A stretch of DNA of 64,000 bases, taken from assembly GCA_008638375.1 (NCBI GenBank), contig CM018033.1:17326017-17390016 (forward strand), written 5' to 3'. Of this stretch, positions 10,286-23,078 are shown piece after piece. This DNA comes from Nyssa sinensis. Its lineage: Eukaryota; Streptophyta; Magnoliopsida; Cornales; Nyssaceae. The notes below the pieces were generated by a model. The model was not told where the DNA came from. It made no database searches and was given only the letters and a program-made list of their open reading frames with translations. The translations under genes and the position numbers were made by a program. Position 1 is the stretch's first letter. Every line of letters begins with the position of its first letter.

Positions 10286-11418
10286 ATCAGACTTCAAAAT
10301 ATTTTAAATAATTTCCAACTCTCTCCTTCTTCTTTTATAACTGGATCCGTCTCCTACTCTTTCTTTTTTCCTTTATTTTTTATTTTATCTCCACAAATAA
10401 AAAAATAGAAACGAAAACAAAAAACAAATCCCTTACACCTTACCTTACTTTTCATTTTTTTTTTTTTATTGTGGACGTTATTATAATTTTCATACTTTCT
10501 ATAGACTTGTGGCCGAATGAACCAAAAAAATTTGGTAGGAAAAGGAAAGGAAAGAAAAGAAAAGAAAAATATAATAAATAAAATTTATTTTATTATTGAA
10601 ATTTTTTGCTCAATTAGTAAAGGTTTTAGTTTAATTTTATATATAACTACATTGTTATACAATTATAGGATCGACGTGAAGTGTTGCTTTTGTATGAAAT
10701 TTAAAGGGTATAATCGTCAATTAGGAAAATTGACTTTGGGTAAAATGGTAACATTATGGGACACTAGAATGGTATTTTAGACTTTTTGGCACAATAAAGG
10801 CATTTTCGGTTGTTGCAACTGGACTCTAGCATCTTTTGTCACAATAGTTAACAAATGACTAAAGACAAGAGGGAATCAGTTCCAACAACTAAAGCATAGG
10901 AAAGGTCGGTGTAATTTTTCGAACCACAGAAGAACCATGTGTAATATCAACAAACCTTATGGGAGGTTCATATAATTTACCATATAAATTAGTATGTGAC
11001 TTTAAGTATATATATACTTAAAGTCACATACTAATTTATATAGAGAAATGTTATTCACACTCTCTTTTGTGCAGTTACTTTTCAAATATTATTTTTTTAA
11101 ATATTAAAGTTGTTATTTTAGAGCTCAAATGGATATATGGGGGAGTGGGAATAGAGTTTCCCTTTATATTTATGAGTTAATTGGTCTCAAGTCTTTACAA
11201 ATGATTTTGGAGTCTAGTCACTTTTATTGTTGAAGCGCAAGACAGGGGGTATTCTTCTTTGAGATGAGTTCCATTTTTATTAGTTCGCACTTTAAAATTT
11301 TTCAAAATTGCAACAATAACCTTGTATGTTATTTATCACTGTTGCACCATCCCTCCCCTTCCCCTTCCACCACATTCTGTGCAAATCCACGGCCACACCG
11401 CCAACCACCAACCACCAA
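10286..11418. other. spacer without recognisable gene
   Basis: This is AT-rich sequence with a pyrimidine-rich patch at 10320-10470 and no supported gene. It contains the 60-base perfect palindrome listed separately. A segment near 11260-11330 (GAGATGAGTTCCATTTTTATTAGTT, CAACAATAACCTTGTAT) resembles parts of 39320-39400 and 56600-56645, so it belongs to an uncharacterised dispersed repeat. Confidence 0.5.
10982..11041. repeat. 60-base perfect palindrome
   Basis: Bases 10982-11011 are the exact reverse complement of 11012-11041, with no spacer. The centre is TATATATA, and the arms carry TAGTATGTGACTTTAAG and its complement. It could extrude as a cruciform or be the relic of a very small palindromic element. 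Confidence 0.95.
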
Positions 11419-14400
11419 TGTAACACCCCGACCCAATTAATTAATGATTAGTACGCTAATCATTAATTAAACATGACATAAAGAATAAATAAGAAAATTT
11501 ATCGGGATTTTCCGATAAATTACAATAGACTAGTAAAATGATTAAATACACGAAGAAGCGATGCAATTTGTAAAATTGAATCGTTTGGAGCAAAATATAA
11601 AACTCCGATAGCCAAACAAGGCCTTAAGATAAAAACATAGAAAAAAAGGGGCCAAAAGAGCAACAGACAAGTCTTAAACCCTTGACCAAGTAAGGCAAGG
11701 TTTTAAAGTCCCAAAAATTTACCACTTGGTCTATAAGCACTTTTGTGCTATAATGTGCATAAGATATGTACATATGTCATGTAATGCCCCAAATTCTGAA
11801 TATCAAGATGAGGTGGCAGCCCCTTATTGGACCACTACACCCACCAATTGGCTTTCATGCACATCAAATCAAATATATGAAAAATATAATATATGATGTA
11901 TAGTTGTACCTCATGTTGCGTGTGTGGTATGGAAATGCAGAAATCAGCATTGATGTATGTCTGTGGGTGCAACTGTTGAGAGTGGGTATGGCAGTGTGTG
12001 GGTGATGATGTAGAGAGAGAGTCTAGAGAGAGAAATAATGAGAATACAAGCTTGTATGTCCATGATGTGTGCATACAAGTGATGTCTCACTCAAATGCAC
12101 CATGAAGGAGGTGTGAATGCATTTGGAAAGACCCAAAGACCAGAACTAAGCCATGAATGAGGGAGCAATGGTCTGAACCAAGGTAAAACCCTTCAAACTG
12201 AGAATTTTTCTGTTTGAGAATTCTAGTACTGTTTTGATGTATTGAGCCCCATTACTGCATGCATGATAGTTAGATTGTAAATCTGGGTTAAATGCATGAG
12301 TTTTAGACCACTGAAATAGGCCCAAAAACATCAAACTGTAGAAAACCACCATTAATGATCTCCAATAAGCAGGTCTGAAACAACCCTCACGAAACCTATT
12401 TCTGACCTTTGGAACATGATCTAGACACCAAGAGAGTTCCAAAATTCCTAAGCCGCGACCCTAGAACTCAGATTTAGACCCTCAAAACCGAAGTTGCAAG
12501 TTTGGGTTTAAAACCCAACTTCACCAAAACAGCAACCAAATCTGATTTTGGTAATGGGGACTTGAAGCCCCTAATACATAGGTCACAAGGAACCAAATCT
12601 CACAAGATTTGGTTGAGAGATGAGGGTACACGACTGAGTTACAGGTCCCACGATAATGGGACTGAACTGAGCTCCACCCGTAGTTTTGAGCCACCAAAAC
12701 GAATGCCAAATTGTTGGCTTGACTCCCAGAAATGGTTTGGAACCAAAAGCAGTAGGAATCCATACCTGAAATGTCACGAAAATGAGAAAACATGAAATCG
12801 GGATTTAGGGCAAAATTGGGGGGGAGAAGAGGAAGACGATGAAAAGTGCGGGCCGGACTTCGAGTCAGTTTCGGGTTTGGGCCGGGATCCGACCCGTCGC
12901 ACAAACGGTTAAGTGGGACGACACCATTTTGATGTTTAAAGGTTTTATTTTAAATCCTGAAATAGACCTGTTTGGCTACAGGTGTATGAAATTGGAACTT
13001 AGTTTTAGAATAAACTAAACCTGGATAAGGGGCCAATTGGGGATAACCAGAATATTGAATTCTGGTTCTGAATGATTAATTGAACCGGTTGGTTTTAGAA
13101 TTCTGGACCGGTTCAACAAATTGAACCTTAAAACCATTTGGTTTTGAACCCTTAATTTATAAAATTAGTTTTGAACCCCCAAACTTCTTGAAATTAGATT
13201 TGACCCCCCAACAGTTCTAGATATTGAACTCTGGCCCAGCTTTTGGAAAAATTATGCAAATACACGCTTGGAAAAATAATTAAATAATTATTTTATTAAT
13301 TAGGTAAAATTACTATTTTACCCTTGAATATTAATTGAGTCAACCGAAGTCCAAATAAAATAAATGAATAGTGTATTTTTACTATTTCGGGCATTCCGGA
13401 CTCAATGGTGGAATCCAATTTGTGAAACCAAGTTCCGAAAACTACAGACACACAATTGGTAAATGATTGAATCGCCCCTAATACTGTACAAAGCCCAAAT
13501 AAAGTCCAAATTGGGCAAAATTGATACCAATAGAAGCCCAAATACTTGTAGACTCATATATATGATTAAATTATGATTCGGGGTCAGAACGTCAGGAAAT
13601 ATAAAATTATCAAGATACCCCTGAGCATGATAAGTGCAAAGTAGAGGTCGAATAAAGGTTAATCTGACCTAATAAATTATCATGAGCATAAGTATGAAAA
13701 TCAAAGGGCTAAACATTACTCCGAAACAGTCAACGTATAAAACAAAAAATGACCGATGTGTCCCGATGATCAAAAGCAGATACCAAATGAAGTCCAAAAG
13801 ACTCAAAAATGCATATATACGATATGTGGGCTATATTGAGTACAATGGTAGGGTTTGGGGCAAGAATGACAAAATTACCATTTTGCCGCTAAGGGCAAAT
13901 AAGTGCTTAATTGATAACGACTGGAGCCAAAATGACTTAAAATATTATTCGGACAGTTGCTAAGCCTATCTAAGGAATTTAATAACATAAGTTGAAACCC
14001 AATGAGTGGGTAATAGGTCAATGAACCTAATTAGGGGATCTAATAGACTCTTAAGATGATGAATAAGACATGAATGAATAAATTCTGATCTGTTTGTAAT
14101 TAATGATGATTATTCAGGCTATGCAAGGTTATGCCTGAAGTATCTAGAGATCATCAGAGTATTTGTAAATGGGAAATATGACACTAAAGAACCAAGGTAA
14201 GTAAATCTGAACTTTGTTATGTGGTCCTTCCTCAGCCAGTCACATTTATTCCATATGCTGCCAAACTTGTACTCTATCACTACCTAATGTACTTGATTTG
14301 AAGCCAATCGACTTGTGGTTATCGGTTATGCCTGTTCTTTGGATTTGACCTGCTTGCTTGCATCATTGTGAACTCGATCACTGATACTTGAGCATCGTTG

Positions 14401-15765
14401 CACTATCATGCCATGACCAAATCTTGAGATATATTCTATTGATAGAAATCTTGTTATTCCACACACTCCATGACTTATTGATTGTGATATCATTTGTTTG
14501 TATGGTTGTACATCCCGTGTGGAATTTTGTTGATCATAATATTTGGCATGTACCCGGGGTTGTGCTCAGTCACAATGGCCCATCTATTCACAGATTACGT
14601 GGGGGAAAGACCCTTTGGGGTCTTGTATGTCTTTCGAGACTTGTAGAGCAAAGAGCTCTAACGCTTTTCAGAGAGCCTGAGGAACCGAGGTGGATCTGAG
14701 CATGCGTTTTAGTGGGGTATGCCGGGCCCTGGGTGATTCACGCATTTCTGGGTTATTAGAACTCGATGATGATATATTTTTGGCAATCGTTGAATGATCA
14801 TATTCTATGTCATGTGAATGATCATATTATTGAAATCATGTTATACTTTACTTGATGATCATGTATTTTTGGTACTCGTTGAATGATCATATCCTATGCA
14901 AGCATGTCATACTTTTGATTGGCTATCGTAATTGTTGTGGCAGTATATTATCATGATTGGCTAGATCCCAGTTGTTGGACTCATTGTTACAACCTTCTTA
15001 TATCTTATTTCGGGATAAGCCTTTTGGACCCTCGGGTCATTGTTACGCATCTTGGTGACTGGCTATGTATTTCTTGTTGCTCATTTGGCTATTGGCTATC
15101 TGTTATCCCTTTCTTCTATTATTCTTGTGAACTAACCCTGACCCATAGCAAAGTTAGGAATTTACTTACTGAGCTCATTTAAGCTCTTTCCATTTATCTA
15201 ACATTTTTCAGGTGACATTGTGTGGGATGAAATGCAATGAGATAACTAGTGGAACCAGTGGTGCACAATGAATGACATTGACGAGATAAACCCCAAGCCA
15301 AGTTGATTACGTACTCTGTAAGGTTAAGTACACAATTGTATCATAATATTACATCATTAGTGATGAGGTTAGCCTAGCATGTTGGATCGCTATGATTAAA
15401 TTGTACTTGGAGACATTCTGATTGTTGATCATTGGAGATGAGTTTTGATCAGCTGAATTGTATTGGTGTGACTCCCGCTTAAGTAATTCGTTGACATAGA
15501 ATAGATGCATTGGAGCATGTATATTGATACTTTAGAGATATTTGATGATTGATTCTAGACATGCTTTGATGTTTTTGGATGAATTGCATTTACAATTTAA
15601 AAAGGTTTTAATTTCCACTACTTTGACCCTACATTTAGAATGCAATTCATTGTAAAGTTCAAAGTTGCCTTTGATTGGTCGCATTGACGGAGGGAAAAAT
15701 CGACAAGGTGGCCAACTGGCATCACGTCCTCGAGATCTGCGTAGGGTGGGTTTCGGGTCGTGACA
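11419..15765 (+). mobile_element. solo LTR (4.35 kb)
   Basis: It begins TGTAACACCCCGACCC and ends GGGTTTCGGGTCGTGACA. The two ends are partly complementary to each other, as expected of LTR termini. A perfect 5-bp duplication, ACCAA, flanks it (11414-11418 and 15766-15770). No gag or pol frame is present. Open frames at 12146-12904 and 14388-15182 show no known domain and are taken as chance. Long LTRs beginning TGTAACACCCC are typical of some Ty3/gypsy chromovirus lineages. That lineage assignment, and the orientation, are inferences. Confidence 0.8.
11437..11470. repeat. hairpin at the LTR 5' edge
   Basis: Perfect 15-base arms (TTAATTAATGATTAG and its complement) are separated by the 4-base loop TACG, 18 bases inside the LTR start. 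Confidence 0.9.
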
Positions 15766-15770
15766 ACCAA

Positions 15771-18700
15771 CTCCACTACTGTCATATGTTGTCGCATGCC
15801 ACACGTCGTGGTTGTCATCAACTGTTGTGGAAGACCATAATTTGAGACAAAGGTTTTGATTTCAATTAGGCTCTTACATAGTGGTCGAATTCAGAAATCA
15901 CAACAGTAGTGGTTGATAGTTAGGGTACTGGTTCTGATAGCCATAAAAGATGTTGATTGGTTTGCTATTGCTTTACAATGGTGGTGGGCCCTGCATAGAA
16001 TTAGTGGTTGCAAATGATTTGCACCGATATAACAGATAGATAAATATGCAACGATGGTTTAATTTGGATCTGTTCATGATTATGATTTGTGCACCAATGA
16101 AGTCACATATCTCTATAGTTGCTCCCAGCCACAACTCACTACCAATACTAACCAGATGCAGTCTCAAATTTGAAGAATAAATAATAATTACTATTATTAT
16201 TTTGAAAAGTATTTAATGTATTGAACAAAAACAACCAAACAAAATAACTCAAGTAAAGGACCCCCAATTAACAAATCTATCTTCATTGAGAATTTTTTTC
16301 AATTTTTATTAAATGTATAAAATTTTACACTTTTACAATGTAAAATTTTACATTTTTACTAGGGACTGCAATTTGCCCTGCCCCTAATGGGTCGAGAGTG
16401 TGGTTTTCATAAGAAGGATCGGGGTGGGGCTTTTAAAATTCTGTTGGGTTCATGGCAGGGTCAGGGGATGGTCACCCCGCCCAAACTTTGCCCCGTTAAT
16501 ATATTATTTTTTTTATTTTTCCTATATACACTATATTTATTAATAAACCATACTATATAAAATTAATTTCAAAGTTTGTCATATCACACTCATATTATTT
16601 TTTTTTCTTGTATTGATTATTTTGACAATAAAATTTTAATTTACCTATCCAAAAAAAAAAAATTAACTTAAGAAAAAAAAATATCATGGTTCGGAGCAGG
16701 GGCGGGGTCAGGGAAGAGGCACCTCGCCCCGTTGCCATCCCTACTATTCACAAGTAGTGGGTTTTTGATCACCCATTCTTTAAATATATAATTTCTTTTA
16801 GCAATTTTTCAATCTTGAAAGTTAGTCTTGAGCTTCCAACATGTGGCCAAAAGTTCGATAAAACTAATAAGAATTGAGAGTTTTCTCAAATTTTCTGAAA
16901 TTGTAAAATTTTACAATTTTTGCTAGGACTGAACTTGTCACTGCAAAAGTATACATTTTAACACTTTCGTTGAGACAAAATTTTACATTTTTGAAATGAT
17001 TGATTTTTTCTTTCAAATTTTCATATTCAATATAGATATTGTTTGATAGATCTCGACGTCTAAAATTCAAATATATAAATTTTTTTTTATTAAAACTAGA
17101 TTTATAAATTTTAAGTTATTAAATTTTAAAATTTTTGCAAATGAAATTTGTGATTGCTCCCAATTACACGACAAATTTGCTGAAAGGGCATTTTTGACAT
17201 TGAATAACTAAAGAACTTTATAAGTTTATATGTTTGAACTTAGACTAGTCGCCGCATGACCCAATATTTATATATGTGTATAAAAAGTACACTGTATTAA
17301 CTCTTTCATTTTTTTTCTTTCTTTATCTTCACCTATTCATTGAATGACAAAATATTATTCAGTGGTCTGGTACATCACGTAAAATATGTCATTCTAATAA
17401 TATTTTACAATATATATTATTTCGAGTAAAAAAAACATATTATACATAATAAAATAACATTTTCGTCAAAAAAAATATCCAAATAATGTGACTAATATAA
17501 GAGCCCTTAATTAATAATATAATTTTCTAAAAAATAATTAATATTATAAAAATTAATAACTATCTTTTATTTCAACAAAAATATATCTACCATAAAACAC
17601 TACTCGTACATATCTCCACTTTTCTTCTAACCTTTCTTTCCTCACTTTTCCACCTAACTCCTGATCACCACACCACAGACCGTCAACACACCACACACCG
17701 ACACCCTTTTCTTTTCCTTCTTTATTTAATCTTTCTTATCATAACAGATAACTCCCATACCCTCGACACACTTCGCACCGCGCACAGCACACTGTTCAAC
17801 GATGCAAAATAACTAAATATATATAATTTTTATAATTAATATTTAATAAGTTAATAATCTCTAATAATTAATAAATTATTATGAAGTGAATTTCATTTTA
17901 TAATAAATAATTAATAATTTTATTATTTAATAATTAACATATTTTTTTCAAAAAACTTTCTTATAATGTTAATTATTAGGGGGATAAAATAGTTATATAT
18001 GTACTAATATATATCCCATTTAAAATATGACTTGATAATTATATTTATTAATTTTACATAATTAATATCAAAAGTATAATAAATTAAAAAAATTATAATA
18101 TCGCAAAACACAATTTTCTTTACTTGAAATAGACATTAGAAATTTTTTATATCATAAATTGAGTATTATATGAATTTTTTAGTTAAAAAAAAAAACTAAA
18201 ATATGATTGAAAAATTTTATATATGGTCTTATTTTTTTTTTCGAAAATCAATTACATGTAAGAGATACTTATTGGTTAATAAAAATATAACAAAACTTAA
18301 TAATTAATAATTAATTTAATAATTAATAAATTTTTAATCTTTTATATTTATTAATTATAAGAAAGTTGACTATATATGCTTGTTTAGTATAAAAAAAAAA
18401 GACCGTACGGATCCCCATTTGTATATTGTAAAAAAATTATACAAATGAATTAAAAAATATTCATACATTTTCTTTTCTGATCTTCTTCACGTTTTGTTTG
18501 TTAGTTTGTTAGTTACGAAGGGATTTAGAATATGTACTTTATTTTATTTAAATTACGAACAACTCCCTTTTATTTAGTACTATTTATTAAATTATATTTT
18601 TTAAAATTATTATATTTTTCTCGGGTATTACCTAAAAGATTCTAGTATTGATGGCTCATCATAAATTAATGTATAATTCTTAGTGATTGAGATGTACGTG

Positions 18701-19076
18701 GCTTGTGACGCCCCGTTAGGCAAGGCTATTGTTTTGAATAATTTAATGAATTTCAGAGCAATCATTGCATTCCATCCTGATGTTATTTCAATATTCAGGC
18801 AGAATATTAGGTGATGCAATTTTTTGGGCAAATGAATGGATGATAAGATAAGTTAAGATAAGAAAAATAAAAAGAGGACAGAATAAAATATCCAATTTTA
18901 TCTCACAACGATAGTATTTGTTTGTAAATCTCATTGTAATAAGAAGTTACAAAATTATTATCAACAAATATTGTATTAAAGATTTGATTGGTGCAATAAA
19001 TGTTCACTTACTAAAGATTAATAAAGTTTAAGTTCTGAATATTTAAGATGAGTAGAATTTTTAGATTTAGGATATA
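15771..19076. other. AT-rich spacer around the MITE
   Basis: Apart from the MITE at 16360-16742, no gene or known repeat is recognised. From 17000 onward the sequence is very AT-rich with many short homopolymers. Open frames of 60-90 codons are no longer than expected by chance. Confidence 0.5.
16360..16742. mobile_element. hAT-like MITE, about 383 bp
   Basis: The left end reads TAGGGACTGCAA followed by GCCCTGCCCC. The right end is the complement of TAGGGATGGCAACGGGGCG, a well-known end type of short hAT-related elements in dicots. GC-rich ends (GGGGCGGGG-type) enclose an AT-rich middle. The flanking 8-mers (ATTTTTAC and CTATTCAC) agree at only five of eight positions, so the target duplication is poor. 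Confidence 0.65.
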
Positions 19077-19235
19077 TATTAGCGGCGGCGTCGCTAATAG
19101 TAGCTTTTAGCTACGCACAAAGTGTGCGTTGCTAAAGGTTACTATTAGCGACGCTCGGTGTGCGTTACTAATAGTGAATTAATATTGTTGTTTCTTTACT
19201 TCTAGCGACGCCTTTCTGTGCGTCGCAAAAGGTTT
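19077..19235. repeat. left subterminal repeats of CACTA-1
   Basis: Several copies of TATTAGCGACGC and TGCGTCGCTAATAG occur in both orientations, in diverged form. These are the presumed binding sites of the TnpA-like protein. The flanking base order after them (a poly-T tract, then CTGTTTAAACCTGTATCAATCATCC) is the same as in CACTA-2 at about 34160-34235. Confidence 0.85.
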
Positions 19236-19679
19236 TTTTTTTTTTTTCAACCACGTTTGCTTTGTTGTTTTATTCCTGTTTAAACCTGTATCAATCATCC
19301 TGACATACAATAAAATTCAAACATTCTAAAATGAATATATTAAAAAAGAAAAATACATTCATATATATATATATTATACAAATTACGTACATTTGTAAAA
19401 GTACAATTTAACAATAAGTAGAAAAATAAAAAATTGTCTCAAAACATATAACTCAGATGTCCATGAAAAGAAAAAAAAAAACAAATAAAAATAATAAATC
19501 CCGATGCAAAACATAAAGACGGCGGCGCAATAATCCCGATCAATTTGAAATAAAGATCAAATGATATATATTAGAACAATTATTAAATATCTATGAAATA
19601 TAGAATGTGAATAGTTTTTTTTTTTTGCATGCATAAATAGTAAGAACGACATAAAGTAGTATAAGTTATAAACCACTGA

Positions 19680-21290
19680 TTTGAATAGATTTTCGTAAGT
19701 TTGTGCAAGTCTACTTTGTCATTTTTGAGGTGTTTGATGGAGTTTCGGGATAGTTAGGCCAATATTCGGCATTTTGGTCCGTCAAAACCCTAAAATGGGT
19801 CTTTCCGGAGCAAAAACTTGCATAAGTTTCAAACCGAGCATCCGAACCGAGTGCCGTAAGTTTTTGCAAGTCAATTTTATCATTTTTGAGGTTTTTGATG
19901 GGGTTTTGGGCTCGTTTGGTTGATATCTGGTATTTTGGTCTGTCAAAATTCTAAAATGGGCCTTTTCGGAGCTGAAACTTGCATAAGTTTCAAACCGAGC
20001 ATCCGAACCGAGTGTCGTAAGTTCGTGCAAGTCAACTTTATCATTTGTGAGGTGTTTGATGGGGTTTTGGGCTCGTTTGATTGATATCTGGTATTTTGGT
20101 CTGTCAAAACCTCAAAATGGGCCTTTTTGGAGCTGAAACTTGTATAAGTTTCAAACCAGTCATCCGAACCGAGTGCCGTAAGTTTGTGAAAATTTATTTT
20201 ATCATTTTTGAGTTTTTTTATGTGGTTTTGGTGTAGTTAAGCCGATATCCGGCATTTTGGTCTGTCAAAACCCCAAAATGGGCCTTTTTGGAGCTGAAAC
20301 TTGCATAAGTTTCAAACCGGGCATCCGAACCGAGTGCCGTAAGTTCATGCAAATCTATTTTATCATTTGGGAGCTATGTAATGGGGTTGTGGGGGTGGTT
20401 AGGCCGATATCCGGGGTTTTGGTCTTTCAAAACCCCAAAATGGACCTTTTTGGAGCTGAAACTTGCATAAGTTTCAAACCGGGCATCCGAACCGAGTGCC
20501 GTAAGTTTGTGCAAGTCTATTTTATTATTTAGGAGCTGTGTGATAGGGTTTTGGGGTGGTTAGACCGATATTCAGGGTTTTGGTTTGTCAAAACCCCAAA
20601 ATGGGCCTTTTTGGAGCTAAAACTTGCATAAGTTTCAAACCGGGCATCTGAACCGATTACCGTAAGTTCGTGCAAGTCTATTTTATCATTTTTGAGGTGT
20701 GTGATGGGGTTTTGGTGCAGTTAGGCCGATATCCAGCATTTTGGTCTATCAAAACCCCAAAATGGGCCTTTTTAGAGCTGAAACTTGCATAAGTTTCAAA
20801 TCGGCCTTCCGAACCAAGTGTCGTAAGTTTGTGCAAGTCTATTTTATCATTTGGGAGCTATATGATGGGATTTCGGGGTGTTTAGGCCGATATCCGGAGT
20901 TTTGGTCTGTCAAAACCCCAAAATGGGTCTTTTTGGAGCTGAAACTTGCATAAGTTTCAAACTGGGCATCCGAACCGAGTGCCGTAAGTTCGTGAAAGTC
21001 TATTTTATCATTTGGGAGCTGTGTGATGGGGTTTCGGGGTCGATAGGCCAATATTCGGGATTTTGGTCTATCAAATCCCCAAAATGGGCCTTTTTGGAGC
21101 TGAAACTTGCGTAAGTTTCAAACCGGTGATTCGAACCGAGTGCCGTAAGTTCGTGCAAGTTTATTTTATCATTTGTGAGGTGTGTGATTTGGTTTTGGTG
21201 TAGTTAGGCCGATATTCGGCATTTTGGTCTGTCAAAATCCCAAAATAGGCCTTTTTGGAATTGAAACTTGCATCCTTATAAAATTAAATA
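19680..21290. repeat. ~161-bp tandem array in CACTA-1 (about 10 copies)
   Basis: Each unit contains GTGCAAGTCTATTTTATCATTT, a TTAGGCCGATATCCGG block, GGTCTGTCAAAACCCCAAAA and CTTGCATAAGTTTCAAACCG. The repeated open frames through it (for example MGLFGAETCISFKPGIRTECRKF) are by-products of the repeat. CACTA-2 carries the same unit at 34610-35855. Confidence 0.95.
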
Positions 21291-21423
21291 AGTTCGTGCA
21301 AATCTATTTTCATATGTGAAGTGTCATGCGGTTTGTAGGCCATTAGGCTTAAATCTTTTTTGGGGTTTTATGTAGCATTTTCTATAAATAATAAATGTAC
21401 CAAAGTAAATAATTTTAAAAACT

Positions 21424-22915
21424 TACCAAGGCTGATCAGAGCCTCTCTGTTGGCTGAGTATTGTTTTCATAAGAGCCTCTATCTAGGCCTGCCGCTCCTT
21501 GAGCTCTGTCATCTCAACCCTCATCTCTGCATTCAATCTCTCAGTTGCCTCAGCTCTCTGGGTGGCTGCGTGAAACTTAGCATTGCTCTCGACGGTAGAG
21601 GACGATGCCGTCGGCTCCATCCTACTCCCTAAGCCACGCACATATCCACGCCTCTTGCCTAGAACAGTCTCTCGTATCTGGTCATCGGTCGGCGGTTGCT
21701 CACCCTCAGGGGTCAGCCGAACACGCATCTCGACCATCTCCTCCTAAAAAAACATAAATATTTGTTACTACTTTTAAACATTTTATATTAATATTAAATT
21801 CATAATAATGGTATATAAATCTTTTCCAACTTACATAAAGCCGCTGAGCTTCAGGCCCAGTCCAACTCTTCTCAAGATTGTAGTACGTCCTGTGCCACAA
21901 CTTAATGAGGTTGGGTGGTGCACCGGTCTCCTGGTCTCACTGCAGTAAATAAATAGTAGCTTGTAAAGATTGATTTCATGAATACATTATACAATGAGAA
22001 ATTGATACATTTATTAACTTACCATCTCATGCCTATACCTAACAAAAGAACGTGATCCACCACAGTGGGTCTCCTTTTGCTTGCTTTTGCTCTCGCTATT
22101 TTTCTTACTAAGTTCCTACACTTGGCGAAAACAAAGAATGTTAGTATAAATGACAATGATTCATCATACAACAAAATTAATTTTGACAATTTTTACCTGG
22201 AATGCGTCACTAGCGAATTGGTCGCATAGTAACATCCAATCCTCCACCGCCACCCGTCTATAGGGTCTGTCGCGAGGCTCTCTATCGACTGCCACCTTTG
22301 CCTCGTAGTGCATGTGGAGCCTATGTCGGTAGTCCCTGAAACAGGTTCCCAAGTAACAGTCGACTGCCTTCATGACATGAGGCAGGTGGAGATCGATGTC
22401 AAATTTTTCCTGTAAAAGCATGTCATTGTCAAAACATTACGGCATAACATATATTAAAATTTAGTTGAACACAATAATAAAAGACATACTTGGATATGCA
22501 CATGAATATCCCGTCTTTCTGCGTTAGTGACCTGACTCTAGCCATTAACATGGAGTGGGGTGCGTAGTCGGCTAATGATGCCGACCTCCGTAATAAACTG
22601 TTGTGCCCACCCAGCAATGGGCTTTAGCAAGCCCGGAGGTATCTCAATCCGAAGGGGCGCGCCCCCTGCTGCCTCCATCTGAACCTGCAAGCTACGATTC
22701 TTTGACCTACCACACCCTTGTCTAGAGGCGATGGCCGAAGATTTAGAAGAAACAAAATAGAAACAATTAGTACCATATTTATATAATCATTAATAAAAAT
22801 GGAAACTATGCATACCATCGACGGCAGGATCGGTCGACCCTGCAAATGAGGGAGAAGGGGTCGATGGGTCCTGCATAACTGTGCGTTTGCGTGAACCTGG
22901 TCTAACTATATCTAT
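21424..22915 (-). pseudogene. TnpA-like Transposase_24 gene (Ptta/En/Spm family), multi-exon, decayed
   Basis: This is the second gene of an En/Spm-type element; such proteins bind the subterminal repeats and help transposition. Minus-strand exons are recognisable in order: about 22915-22820 (Ser/Pro-rich start), 22730-22500 (RNRSLQ to QFITEVGIISRLRTPLHV), 22412-22197 (FRDYRHRLHMHYEAKV, DWMLLCDQFASDAFQ), 22095-22025 (KQKETHCGGSRSFVRYRHEM, the family's HxGGS-F signature), 21950-21837 (ETGAPPNLIKLWHRTYYN) and 21745-21424 (IRETVLGKRRGYVRGLG, then a coiled coil). A TAG at 21483 interrupts the coiled coil, which stays readable down to a possible splice donor near 21424. An in-frame stop also begins the 21950 exon. 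Exon edges are estimated from GT/AG signals. Confidence 0.8.
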
Positions 22916-23078
22916 AAATAAAGTTTAAAAATAAAATTGTTTCTATTTAATCATAAAAATTAAAATTCTTATCGAAGTAAAAATGATTACCTATTACATC
23001 ATAAAATTGAATATCTATTACATTATAAAAGCAGAAAACCATTACACTTGATACTAACACATGTAACAACAATTACAA

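Noticed and set aside
12146..12904. Minus- and plus-strand frames of 64-127 codons inside the 4.35-kb solo LTR
   Set aside because: No known domain, mutually overlapping on both strands, and located in an LTR bounded by an exact target duplication.
20257..21114. Repeated frames with MGLFGAETCISFKPGI-type peptides, also at 34677-35854
   Set aside because: The same peptide recurs with the ~161-bp tandem unit on non-coding arrays. There is no upstream gene structure.
19680..21290. Regular array considered as a CRISPR-like structure
   Set aside because: The units are ~161 bp, contiguous and without unique spacers, in a plant transposon.
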